Shown: positions 22,015-30,397 of the stretch, in pieces
How positions within the stretch are numbered: the first letter of the stretch is position 1
Layout: each line of letters begins with the position of its first letter
Source of the DNA: Spirochaetota bacterium
Lineage (GTDB): Bacteria > Spirochaetota > Spirochaetia > DTKZ01
NCBI GenBank assembly: GCA_029562045.1
Contig: JAKQWJ010000174.1
Coordinates: 1-30,496 of the forward strand
DNA: 30,496 nucleotides
Direction of reading: 5' to 3'
Position numbers and translations under genes: made by a program
The notes under the pieces: model-generated
Seen by the model: the letters and a program-made list of their open reading frames with translations, nothing else
What the model was told of the DNA's origin: nothing
The model's database searches: none

Positions 22015-24717
22015 ATGAAGGGAAAAACGGAAACTGACCGCCGGATCCGCCGGCTGGAGACCATGAGAAAGATCATCTTCGACACCATGGGGCTCGTCGC
22101 CCGGCGGCGGAAGCTCCGGCCGGACTACGGGTGGATCGACACCAAGCTGGACGCCGTGACCGGCATCGACCACTTCGACAGCCCCGGGGTCCGGGGGGCG
22201 GGCCAGGTCTACAGCTGGATCCAGGGACGGGGTCTGGAGGCCCTGACCACCCATCTGGCCTGGCTGCCCCGGTTTTCCGGTTACCCCCTGCCGGATAGCG
22301 ATGCCCTGGGGGCTCTGGCCCATTCCACGGCGGAAAAACTGTGGCGGGCTCGGGAGCTGAACCGGGGACATCTGAATTTTCTCATCGACGAGAACGGCCC
22401 TGCCGGGGAGGCGGTGGACCCCCGATACACCATGAGCGACCTTTTCTGCTCCCGGGGCCTCTACGCCCATGCCCAGGCCTGCGGGGACCAGGACCTGCGG
22501 CGGGAATCGCGGGTCTACCTGAAGGGGGTGATCCGCGGGGTGATGGACGGAAACTTCTACAACGACCAGCGGAGCTTCGATCCCTCCCAGTACCGGGCCC
22601 GCCATGACGGGCGCAGGAGCTACGCCGGCCAGATGCTGGCCCTGGGGGGGGTGACCCTGCTGATGCGCCATGAGACTGACCCGGAGGCGCCGGAGCTGGG
22701 GAGGAGGCTGGTGGACCATGTGCTGGAGCGGCATGTGAATCGGGGGCGCCGGTGGGACAGCTTCGACGAGGACCTGATCGTGGAGTGGATGGGGTCGGAC
22801 GGGCTGCCCGCCCGGGACGAGGAGGGGAGGATCGTCCTGGATCCGGGCCACGCCCTGGAGTTCGTCGGTCTGGCGGCCCAGATGATCCTGACCTTCCGGT
22901 CCCGCTACGGGGAGACGGAGGTTCAAACCCCCTGGGTGGATGCCGCCGTCCTCCGCCTCCGGAAGATTCTGGAGGTCAACCTGGTCTTCGGCTACAGCAC
23001 CGCGGGGGGAATCCCCAAGGGGGTGGACGCCGAGGCCCGGAAGCCGGTTTATGGGGACATGCCCTGGTGGTCCCTCCCCGAGACGCTGCGGGCCATCGCG
23101 CTTCTGGAGGCTCTGGAGGGGGGCGGGGGCTGGTCCCCCTGGGGTGAGGAATGGTTCGACCGCTGCCTCGACGCCTTCGAGACAAATTACCGCAGGCCCT
23201 CGGCCTGCGCCGTTCCCCTCCAGACCGTGGACGGGGAGGGCCGGCCCGTCGGTGTCATCCCCGCCACCCCCGATCTGGACCCCGGCTACCATACCGGCCT
23301 CTCCCTCATGGACTGCCACGATGTCCTGGCCCGGCCATCCTTTCTGGCCATGGACCTCCGGGAGGTGGACATCAGCCCCCGGGTCGGCACCAGGCTGTCG
23401 GGGCACGCGGGGCGCAGGGAGGTCTCCGGGGCGATCCTGGACCCCCTCCACGCCCGGGTGGCGCTGCTGCAGACTCCCCATTCCCGGCAGGCGGTGGTGA
23501 GCGCGGACCTGCTGGAACTTTCCGGGGAGACGGTCCGGGATCTGCGCCGGGCCATGGCCCCGGTCCTGGAGACCGACGAGGACCACATCCTCGTCGCCGC
23601 CACCCACACCCACACCGCCCCGCCGGTGATCGATCTGGGCTCCCTGGGGGCGGACAAGGAGTACCTTTCCCTGTTGCGGGAGCGGCTTGTCCGGGGGACG
23701 GAGGGCCTGGGGTCGGACCTGAGGCCTGTCCGGCTGAAGGCGGTGCGGTTTTCCCTTCCCGTGGGGATCAACCGCCGGGGGAGGGACCCCGCAACGGGAC
23801 GGGTGAAGATGCTTCCCGACCCCGAGGGGAGCCGGGACGACGAGATCGTCGCGGCCTTCTTTTATGATCCTGAGGGGGCCGTCCGGTCGGTCTGGGTCCA
23901 GACCGCCGTTCACCCCACCACCCTGGCGGTTTCCATCAGCGCGGTTTCGGCGGACTACCCCGGAAGGCTCGCCGCGGACCTTCGGAGGAGGCTGGGGGAT
24001 CAGGTGGTGGTCCTGCCCTTCACCGGGGCCTGCGGGGATGTCCGCCCCGCCCTGCTGACCCCGGACGGCGGGTCCTTCCGGGGCGGCGCCGTGGAGGACG
24101 TGGAACGTATCGGGAAGACCATCGCCGACGGCCTGATGAAGGCCTTGAAGGAGTCCTCCGGGCCGCCTCCGGCGGAGGCAGGCGAAGTCCGCCTGTCCCG
24201 GAAGACCCTCCGCTTCCCCTTCCGGGAAGTCCCCACGGCGGAGGACCTCAACGCCCTGCATCGCTCCCAGGCGGCCAGGCTGGAAAAAGCCCGGGAGGCG
24301 GCCCGGGGCCTGAACGAGTTCGCCCTGTCCCACGAGAACCCCACCTGGGAGGTGGAGGCGGAAAAGTACTGGGTGGCCCGCCTCCTATCCCTCCCCCGGA
24401 TCCCCCCATGGGCGGAGGGGGAGCTGGCCGTCCTGACCATGGGGTCCGTACTGGCCCTCTGCATGGTCCCGGGGGAACTCTTCTCGTCCCTGGGAAAGAA
24501 GATCAAGGCCCTGGCCCCTGACAGGGCGGTGATGGTGGCGGGCTACGCCAACGGCTCCCTGGGCTACCTGCCCGGCCGGGATGCGGTCTCCCAGGGGGGC
24601 TACGAGGTGGAGGTGGCCTACAAGTATTACGGTCTTCCCGGGGCCTTCACCGAAGACCTGGAGGACCTGATCCTGGGTGGCTTCGACGGGCTCCTGAAGG
24701 GGGAAGTCCGTGGGTGA
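22015..24717 (+). CDS. AGE-like alpha/alpha-barrel fused to neutral ceramidase-like domain
   Basis: This 900-residue cytoplasmic protein has two parts. Residues about 1-440 resemble an alpha/alpha toroid of the N-acylglucosamine 2-epimerase or six-hairpin type, with segments such as DPRYTMSDLFCSRGLYAHA, YAGQMLALGG and GDMPWWSLPETLRA. Residues about 445-900 match the neutral/alkaline non-lysosomal ceramidase N-terminal-like family (PF04734): VDISPRVGTRLSGHAG, VVSADLLEL, the zinc-motif THTHTAPP with His531 and His533, TGACGDVRP, MVPGELFSSLG and GYANGSLGYLP. The second half should be a zinc amidase or esterase, and the first a sugar isomerase or glycosidase-like domain. No signal peptide is seen. 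The gene overlaps the next by 8 bp. The fusion is unusual and the substrate unknown. Confidence 0.75.
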   Translation: MKGKTETDRRIRRLETMRKIIFDTMGLVARRRKLRPDYGWIDTKLDAVTGIDHFDSPGVRGAGQVYSWIQGRGLEALTTHLAWLPRFSGYPLPDSDALGALAHSTAEKLWRARELNRGHLNFLIDENGPAGEAVDPRYTMSDLFCSRGLYAHAQACGDQDLRRESRVYLKGVIRGVMDGNFYNDQRSFDPSQYRARHDGRRSYAGQMLALGGVTLLMRHETDPEAPELGRRLVDHVLERHVNRGRRWDSFDEDLIVEWMGSDGLPARDEEGRIVLDPGHALEFVGLAAQMILTFRSRYGETEVQTPWVDAAVLRLRKILEVNLVFGYSTAGGIPKGVDAEARKPVYGDMPWWSLPETLRAIALLEALEGGGGWSPWGEEWFDRCLDAFETNYRRPSACAVPLQTVDGEGRPVGVIPATPDLDPGYHTGLSLMDCHDVLARPSFLAMDLREVDISPRVGTRLSGHAGRREVSGAILDPLHARVALLQTPHSRQAVVSADLLELSGETVRDLRRAMAPVLETDEDHILVAATHTHTAPPVIDLGSLGADKEYLSLLRERLVRGTEGLGSDLRPVRLKAVRFSLPVGINRRGRDPATGRVKMLPDPEGSRDDEIVAAFFYDPEGAVRSVWVQTAVHPTTLAVSISAVSADYPGRLAADLRRRLGDQVVVLPFTGACGDVRPALLTPDGGSFRGGAVEDVERIGKTIADGLMKALKESSGPPPAEAGEVRLSRKTLRFPFREVPTAEDLNALHRSQAARLEKAREAARGLNEFALSHENPTWEVEAEKYWVARLLSLPRIPPWAEGELAVLTMGSVLALCMVPGELFSSLGKKIKALAPDRAVMVAGYANGSLGYLPGRDAVSQGGYEVEVAYKYYGLPGAFTEDLEDLILGGFDGLLKGEVRG

Positions 24718-25861
24718 GGGGTCCGGGGCCATCGCGACGCCGGAGGTATCCACCATCCGGTGGACGGCCCCCTTCGATGTGCTGGTCATCGCCACGGTGG
24801 ACAGCCTGGGCCACCTCCTGGGCATCCCCATGCGGGACCTGTATCTCCACGAGGAGGCCTGCATCGCCGCCTTCACCGAGGGGCTGCCCCGCCTTCAGAA
24901 CCTGGCGGGGCCGGAGGTCCCCCTCATCGCCCCCATCACCACTCCGGTGATCAAGTATGGACACCTCAACTCCCTGGGCATCCCCATTCTCTTCCCCGAG
25001 ACGGGGCAGGTGGCCCTGGACATGCAGCCCATGGACCTGGGAAGGGTGGCCCGGCTCCTGGAAGAGAAAAGGGGGGACGATTCTTTCGGCGGCGGACTCA
25101 CGGGCCGGCAGGTCCGGTACCTGGGGACCCTGCGGCGGCGCTTTCCCGGGAAGCGGGTCCACTGGGGCTGGCAGTGGGAGGGGCCGCTCACGACCCTCTG
25201 GGCCCTGTCGGGGATGCAGAGCATGTACGCCGTGTACGACGAGCCCGGGTTGTTCCGGCGCTGCATGGGCCTGGTCACCGAAAGCATCGTCCGCTACACC
25301 CGTTTCTACCTCGGCGTCGACGGGACCAGCGTCCTGGACCCCTTCCCCGATCACGGCCGCCTCTGCGACGACATCGCCGCCATGTTCGCCCCCTGGATGT
25401 GGCCCGAGATGGTCCTCCCCTTCTGGGAGGGGTTCTTTTCCGCCCCCGTCTCCCAGCGGAAGCTGCATTGTGAGGGGATGAAACCCGAACATCTGCCCCA
25501 TCTGAGGAACCTGGGCATCACCGATTTCGACCCGGGGATCTCGCCCCAGCTGAACCCCGCCCTCATCGCCGAGCGGCCCTGGCTTCCCTTCTGCTGGCGG
25601 CTGGGGAGCTTCCACTACCAGGACATGACGCCCCAGGCCGTCGAGGATTTCGTCTTCGCCGCCGCCGCGTCCGGCGCCCGGTATGTTTTCACCGTCATCG
25701 AGCCTCTGATGTGCGATGAGGAGACCATGGCGAAGGTCCGGGTCCTCCATGCCGCGGGCCGCCGGGTGCGGGAAAAGCTCGTGGCCGGAACGCCCCGTAA
25801 CAGGCTGGGCGGCGCGGCGGAAGAGTACTGGGCTGTCTGGAAGGGGTACCGGAGGAGCTGA
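24710..25861 (+). CDS. uroporphyrinogen decarboxylase-superfamily protein
   Basis: This 383-residue cytoplasmic protein has the TIM-barrel pattern of the URO-D superfamily, which includes heme-pathway decarboxylases and cobalamin/thiol methyltransferases (MtaA, CmuA). Visible segments are WQWEGPLTTLWALSGMQSMY (barrel core), FWEGFFSAP and KLHCEGMKPEHLPHLRNLGI. In methyltransferases the last segment normally reads H-x-C-G; here it is His253-Cys254-Glu-Gly, so the zinc ligand is shifted or lost. The GTG start overlaps the upstream gene by 8 bp. Its place at the end of a sugar operon argues against heme synthesis. It probably has a catabolic role not yet described, perhaps demethylation or decarboxylation. 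Confidence 0.75.
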   Translation: MGEGSGAIATPEVSTIRWTAPFDVLVIATVDSLGHLLGIPMRDLYLHEEACIAAFTEGLPRLQNLAGPEVPLIAPITTPVIKYGHLNSLGIPILFPETGQVALDMQPMDLGRVARLLEEKRGDDSFGGGLTGRQVRYLGTLRRRFPGKRVHWGWQWEGPLTTLWALSGMQSMYAVYDEPGLFRRCMGLVTESIVRYTRFYLGVDGTSVLDPFPDHGRLCDDIAAMFAPWMWPEMVLPFWEGFFSAPVSQRKLHCEGMKPEHLPHLRNLGITDFDPGISPQLNPALIAERPWLPFCWRLGSFHYQDMTPQAVEDFVFAAAASGARYVFTVIEPLMCDEETMAKVRVLHAAGRRVREKLVAGTPRNRLGGAAEEYWAVWKGYRRS

Positions 25862-25863
25862 GC

Positions 25864-25962
25864 GCCCCGGGCCGGGCAGGCGCCCGACCCCGGAGTCGGG
25901 AATAATCTTTTTTCCGGGACCTGCCGGCGGGACCTGTCCCGCCGGGATGGAAAACTCGCTCC
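25864..25962 (+). repeat. direct repeat copy 1 (99 bp, with terminator-like hairpin)
   Basis: This copy starts two bases after the operon's last stop codon and is identical to 30398-30496 over all 99 bp that can be compared. It contains hairpin 1 CCCGAC/GTCGGG (25883-25888 / 25895-25900), then AATAATC and six Ts (25908-25913), a terminator-like arrangement. Hairpin 2, CCGGCGGGAC/GTCCCGCCGG (25924-25933 / 25936-25945), follows. A GGGACCTG motif occurs twice. It may be a dispersed element used as an operon terminator. Confidence 0.9.
25883..25913 (+). terminator. probable terminator of the saccharide operon
   Basis: The 6-bp GC stem with a 6-nt CCCGGA loop is followed, after 7 nt, by a six-T tract. 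The gap between stem and Ts is slightly long, so efficiency is uncertain. It is part of direct repeat copy 1. Confidence 0.55.
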
Positions 25963-26080
25963 GTCCCGGGGGAGGCCCCGCGGAGACTTTTTGAGGACTT
26001 GCCCGGGGCCGGGGGAGGAAGGCGGGCCGGGAGAATGTGGCCGTCTTCTCCCGGCATGGACGGCCGTGAATTTGGCCCGC

Positions 26081-26109
26081 TTGAAGCTTGGGCGGGGGGA
26101 GGATATACT
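26081..26109 (+). promoter_or_regulatory. promoter of the YidC-sulfatase / glycerophosphotransferase unit
   Basis: TTGAAG (26081-26086) and TATACT (26104-26109) are 17 bp apart. The leader of about 100 nt can form two hairpins: CGGTCA/TGACCG (26121-26126 / 26134-26139), which could also be an operator, and CGGTCT/AGACCG (26162-26167 / 26183-26188). The 25862-26215 gap otherwise holds only the direct repeat. Confidence 0.65.
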
Positions 26110-26215
26110 GCCGCCGATTTCGGTCATATTGCGTGACCGGTGAAAAAACAAGCGATAAATCCGGTCTTCATGTCCGCTTTGGAGACCGATCGCGTTCCAT
26201 GCCTAGGGGTTCGGT

Positions 26216-29002
26216 TTGAGTGTCTGGGTGGTTTTTCATTCCCTTTTTATCTGGCCCGTCAGGGTCGCCGTGGAAGGCCTCTTCGTCGTTTTCCAGGTGG
26301 TTTTCGAAGACAGGCCGGGTCTTTCGATCTTTTTCCTCAGTCTTGTCGTAAACAGCGCCCTTCTGCCTATCTATTCCGTCGCTGACCGCTGGCTGCAGGA
26401 AGACCGGAACCTTCTGGAGAGAATGCGCCGGAAAATCGCGGACATCAAGGCGGTCTTCAAAGGCGACGAACGGCAGATGATCCTGAACACCTACCACCGG
26501 CAGATGGGCTACACCCCGCTGGGTTCCTTGAAAGCCCGGGTCGGGATCCTCCTCCAGATTCCCTTTTTTTTGGGCGTTTATGAGTTTCTGAGCCACACCA
26601 CCTCCCTGCGAGGGAAATCGTTTCTTTTCATTCCCGACCTGGGGGCGCCCGACGGATGGGGCCGCCTTTTCGGGTTTTCCATCAACCTGATGCCCATTCT
26701 GATGACGGCAATCAACATCCTCTCGTCCCTGGTATATACGAAAAAGGCGGAGGCGAAGGAACGGGTCCAGCTTTTTGCCATGGCCGCCGTTTTTTTGATT
26801 CTGCTGTATCGGTCCCCCTCGGGACTGGTCCTGTACTGGACCATCAACAATGTGTTTTCCCTGGGCCGGAACCTCGCCGTTTCCCGGCTTCGGCGGCCCG
26901 TTCTCGTCCTTCGCTGGACCGTCTCGGTGGCGGCGCTGGGAACGGCCATCGCCCTTCTCTCCGGAGTTTCCTCCATGAAACTTGCGCATCGCCACCTCAT
27001 GATGGTTCTTTGCCTGACGCTGGTGGCGGTTCCCTTCATCTGGTCCCGTCTTGTCCACGCCGCAGAAGGATGGCGCGCCATAACCGCGGAGGATCGCCTT
27101 CTGTTCTTCACATCCGGAATCGTCTTGTGGCTCTTGACGGGGTTCCTTGCCCCTATCATGGCGCTGTCCTCATCCCCCACCGAGTACGACAGACCCTGGC
27201 AGTTCATGATCAGGACTCTGCTGCAGGGATTTTCCGCCTTCGTTATGGTGCCGGGCTTCATTTGGGCTTTTTCCGGGAACCGGGGGAAGCGTGTGCTCTC
27301 CGCGATGGGAGTATCTATGGCGGTCCTTTCGCTGATTTCCTTTTTTGTCCTCAGCGGCTCCCACGGCACACTCACCCGGGGCTTCGCTTTCGACAATCCC
27401 CATCGGATAAAAACCGCCTTCCCCTTGTGGGCCAATGCCGCGGCCGCTCTGGGGACCTTTGGAAGCGTAGCGCTGTTCCACATCCTGAAAAGAAAAAAGG
27501 CCCTGGCCGGTCTTCTGGGGGGAGTCGCCGTGGCTCTGGTCCTGACCTCCGTCGTGGAGGCAGCACGCATCCGGAAGGCGCTGACGCTGGAGGGTGCGGC
27601 GGGTGAAACAGTCCTCGGCGAGGTGGCGGCTTCCGGCGGGGCAGCGGCCCCGGCCGGGAATGGGGCTGACGGCGGCGTCGGAGTTGCCGGCGCTGCGGGG
27701 AGCGGCGGCGCGGCGGGATTCTCCGGTTCGGCGGAGCATGCCGGAAAAACCCATGAGGTTTTTCACCTTTCCCGGAAGGGGAACAACACCTTCATCCTGT
27801 TTCTCGACCGGGCCGTGGGCGTGGCCTTCTACCATGCACTGGACCTCCTCCCCGACACAATCGCCGAGATGGAAGGTTTCGTCTGGTACCCCCGGACCGT
27901 CTCCTTCGGGGACTGCACCATCTTGGGAGTCCCGTCCATGCTGGGGGGCTATGACTACAGCCCCGGGAATGTGAATGCCCGAAGCGGCATGCCCCTGGTG
28001 GAAAAGATCAACGAGTCACTGACCCTGCTGCCCCGGCTCTTCGGCGAAGCAGGCAGAAGGGTTTCCATCACCGACCCGAGCCTCGCGGGGCTTCGCTGGA
28101 TTCCCGACACCTCGATTTTCGACGGCATTCCCCATGTCAACGCCCGGAACATCAAGGGGCTCTACTCAAAAAGATTCTTCGAGGAGAACGGCTACCCGCC
28201 CCAAAGGGTAACCGAGTCTTTCGACTACGACATCATGTTCCGTTTCGCCGTCTTTCGGGCCTCTTTGCCGGCGTTTCGTTATTACATTTATTACAACGGG
28301 GGATGGTGGCGGGACGGACGCTCCAACAGCTTTGAGAGATCGCTGGCGGTTTTTCCCAATCTGTATTATTTATCGGACCTCTGCGCCGTGGACGACGGCG
28401 GGCCGACGCTCAACATCTTCATGAACGAGTCGACCCACGAGCATGGTGCCTTTACGCCGGACCTCATGCCCAGCCGGGAGCCGGTGACCTACGATCCGGC
28501 CGCCGTCGCGCGATTCGGGACTCAGGGGGACGCGGGATACGCCCACGCGTTTCTCGCCGCCATCCGAGCGGTGGGAGTATGGCTCCGTCATCTGAAAGAA
28601 CGGGGGGTGTACGACAACACGAAGATCATTGTCGTGGCGGATCACGGCGGAAACTTTCGGAACGATCGGTTCGAAATCCCCGGGATGGAGCGTTTCAACC
28701 CCCTTCTGCTGGTGAAAGAGAGAGGGGTCCGGGGGTCCCTTCGGATCGAAGATAGTTTCATGGTCAACGCCGATGTTCCGGCTCTTGTCCTGTCCGGCGA
28801 CGACGGGGTGAGCGGGATGAATCCCCATACGGGGCGGCCCATCGACAGGTCCGCCGCCGGGGAGGAGCCCCTTCGGGTCTACGAGGCCCCGGGCAGTCAG
28901 AACCGGCACGGCCCCTACGGATTCACCCTTCTGGGGTCCCGGGCGTATCGCGGGGGGGACATCTACATGAAGAACTCCTGGGGGGACTGGGAAGAACAAT
29001 GA
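26216..29002 (+). CDS. YidC/Oxa1-like membrane domain fused to sulfatase/LtaS-like domain
   Basis: This 928-residue inner-membrane protein begins with a YidC/Oxa1-like region (about 25-235): LSIFFLSLVVNSALLPIYS, a charged coiled hairpin (QEDRNLLERMRRKIADIKAV), then PLGSLKARVGILLQIPFFLG and SPSGLVLYWTINNVFSLGRN. About six more membrane helices follow to residue 457, then a Gly/Ala-rich linker (459-512). The C-terminal domain (515-900) is an extracytoplasmic alkaline-phosphatase/sulfatase fold: FILFLDRAVG, FGDCTILGVPSMLGGYDYSP (likely Thr or Ser nucleophile), NESTHEHG and VVADHGGN with the metal-binding Asp-His. This resembles LtaS-type phosphoglycerol transferases. The start is TTG at 26216 with AGGGG 6 nt upstream; an in-frame stop lies at 26204. 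It overlaps the next gene by ATGA. Confidence 0.85.
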   Translation: MSVWVVFHSLFIWPVRVAVEGLFVVFQVVFEDRPGLSIFFLSLVVNSALLPIYSVADRWLQEDRNLLERMRRKIADIKAVFKGDERQMILNTYHRQMGYTPLGSLKARVGILLQIPFFLGVYEFLSHTTSLRGKSFLFIPDLGAPDGWGRLFGFSINLMPILMTAINILSSLVYTKKAEAKERVQLFAMAAVFLILLYRSPSGLVLYWTINNVFSLGRNLAVSRLRRPVLVLRWTVSVAALGTAIALLSGVSSMKLAHRHLMMVLCLTLVAVPFIWSRLVHAAEGWRAITAEDRLLFFTSGIVLWLLTGFLAPIMALSSSPTEYDRPWQFMIRTLLQGFSAFVMVPGFIWAFSGNRGKRVLSAMGVSMAVLSLISFFVLSGSHGTLTRGFAFDNPHRIKTAFPLWANAAAALGTFGSVALFHILKRKKALAGLLGGVAVALVLTSVVEAARIRKALTLEGAAGETVLGEVAASGGAAAPAGNGADGGVGVAGAAGSGGAAGFSGSAEHAGKTHEVFHLSRKGNNTFILFLDRAVGVAFYHALDLLPDTIAEMEGFVWYPRTVSFGDCTILGVPSMLGGYDYSPGNVNARSGMPLVEKINESLTLLPRLFGEAGRRVSITDPSLAGLRWIPDTSIFDGIPHVNARNIKGLYSKRFFEENGYPPQRVTESFDYDIMFRFAVFRASLPAFRYYIYYNGGWWRDGRSNSFERSLAVFPNLYYLSDLCAVDDGGPTLNIFMNESTHEHGAFTPDLMPSREPVTYDPAAVARFGTQGDAGYAHAFLAAIRAVGVWLRHLKERGVYDNTKIIVVADHGGNFRNDRFEIPGMERFNPLLLVKERGVRGSLRIEDSFMVNADVPALVLSGDDGVSGMNPHTGRPIDRSAAGEEPLRVYEAPGSQNRHGPYGFTLLGSRAYRGGDIYMKNSWGDWEEQ

Positions 29003-30273
29003 ATCGTTTCGCCTGCGCCGCGCTGCTTTTCGTTTCCGCGGCCCTGCCGGCTTTCGGCTACATAGACCCGGGAACGGGGAGCATGCTCTTTTCCTTCCTT
29101 ACCGGAATAGCGGTGACCCTGTTCTTTTTCCTGAAAAACCTGATTATCCGGTTGAAGACCCGGGGGTTCCGGTTTGGAAAGGAGTCCTCCGGAACCGGAC
29201 AGGGGGTGGTTTTCCACTCCGAAGGCGGGCAGTACTGGAACGTTTTCCGGCCAGTCATTCGGGAGTTCCACCAGCGGGGAGTCCCCTGCCTCTACTGCAG
29301 TTCCGACCGGAACGACCCGGGGCTTTCCTTCGTTTCCGACAGCGTCGCGACCCGGTACATCGGAGAGGGCAACAAAGCCTACCGCTTCCTCAATTTCCTG
29401 GAGGCGGAGATCTGCGTCACCACCACCCCCGGGCTGGATGTTCTCCAGTTCAAGCGCTCTCCGGGAGTCAGGCATTACGCACATATCCTGCACGCCGTGA
29501 CCGACGCCACACTGTACCGCCTGTTCGGGCTGGATTACTTCGATACGGTCTTCCTGACCGGTCCCTATCAGGCCGAGGATCTGCGGACCTTGGAGAGGCT
29601 TCGGGGGACTCCGACAAAAAGGCTGGAAGTGACGGGCTGCACCTATCTGGATGAACTGGCCGCCAGGTCCCGGAAAGATGTCCCGACCGCCGACGGAAGG
29701 ACCGTTCTGCTGGCCCCTTCCTGGGGTGAAAACGGTATCCTCCGACGATACGGAACCAGTCTTCTGCGTCCCCTGGCGGAATCGGGCTACCGGCTCATCA
29801 TCCGTCCCCACCCGCAGAGTTTCATCTCCGAGGCGGATGTCCTGCGCCGCCTTCAGGAAGAGCTTGCGACCTATCGGACGGTGGAATGGAACAGCGACAG
29901 GGAAAACCTTTCGGCCATGGCTCGTTCGGATATTCTGATATCCGACTTTTCGGGAATCATCTTCGACTATCTTTTTCTTTTCCGCCGCCCCGTTCTGTAC
30001 GCGAAATTCGATTTCGACCCCAGACCCTACGACGCGGGAGACCTGGATCGGGCTCCCTGGACATTCCGGATTGTGGAACAGGTGGGGCATCCTCTGATGG
30101 AAACCGATTTTCCCCGCATCAGCGAACTTTTAGACGGGCTGCGGGACGATCGGGAGAAGACCGCCGTCATCGATCGGGTCCGGGAAGAGGCATATGCCCA
30201 CCCCGGGGAGGCGGGGAAGCGGATCGCGGATATCCTTCTTCGCCTTCGAAAGGAACTTTCTCCTGACCACTGA
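28999..30273 (+). CDS. CDP-glycerol glycerophosphotransferase-like enzyme (TagB/TagF family)
   Basis: This 424-residue protein starts with a hydrophobic anchor (residues 1-47) containing YIDPGTGSML, followed by a basic stretch and a GT-B-type catalytic region. Family signatures are APSWGENGILRRYG, RLIIRPHPQSF (RPHP at about 269-272) and SDILISDFSGIIFDY (Ser315-Asp316), which in TagB/TagF hold the catalytic His and the CDP-glycerol-binding residues. It probably adds glycerol-phosphate or a related polyol-phosphate to a lipid or glycan at the inner face of the membrane. Translational coupling (4-bp overlap) with the sulfatase/LtaS-like fusion suggests a joint pathway for a teichoic-acid-like surface polymer. 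Confidence 0.85.
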   Translation: MNRFACAALLFVSAALPAFGYIDPGTGSMLFSFLTGIAVTLFFFLKNLIIRLKTRGFRFGKESSGTGQGVVFHSEGGQYWNVFRPVIREFHQRGVPCLYCSSDRNDPGLSFVSDSVATRYIGEGNKAYRFLNFLEAEICVTTTPGLDVLQFKRSPGVRHYAHILHAVTDATLYRLFGLDYFDTVFLTGPYQAEDLRTLERLRGTPTKRLEVTGCTYLDELAARSRKDVPTADGRTVLLAPSWGENGILRRYGTSLLRPLAESGYRLIIRPHPQSFISEADVLRRLQEELATYRTVEWNSDRENLSAMARSDILISDFSGIIFDYLFLFRRPVLYAKFDFDPRPYDAGDLDRAPWTFRIVEQVGHPLMETDFPRISELLDGLRDDREKTAVIDRVREEAYAHPGEAGKRIADILLRLRKELSPDH

Positions 30274-30397
30274 TCCGCATCGCAGGGCCGAAGCCCCAGC
30301 CGGACCATGCCGGCGGCCCGATGACCCTCACCTCTTCCCGATCTGGTCCCAGCCCGCAGTCCGGCTATGGGGAAGGCGGCGCCGGGTCCTTTGCCCA

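Noticed and set aside
21685..24333. 882-codon open frame on the minus strand opposite the AGE-ceramidase fusion
   Set aside because: Low-complexity Gly/Pro/Arg/His composition and no motif. The plus strand carries a clear two-domain protein with overlaps to its neighbours.
24710..25861. HemE of heme biosynthesis
   Set aside because: It is embedded in and translationally coupled to a saccharide operon, and the sequence looks like the divergent MtaA/CmuA-type branch of the superfamily.
25864..25962. Repeat as a CRISPR unit or insertion-sequence end
   Set aside because: Only two copies 4.5 kb apart, no spacer pattern, no cas gene and no transposase between them.
26216..26920. Housekeeping yidC
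   Set aside because: The gene is not in the rpmH-rnpA-yidC context, the protein lacks the typical periplasmic domain, and it is fused to a sulfatase-like domain; a paralogue fits better.
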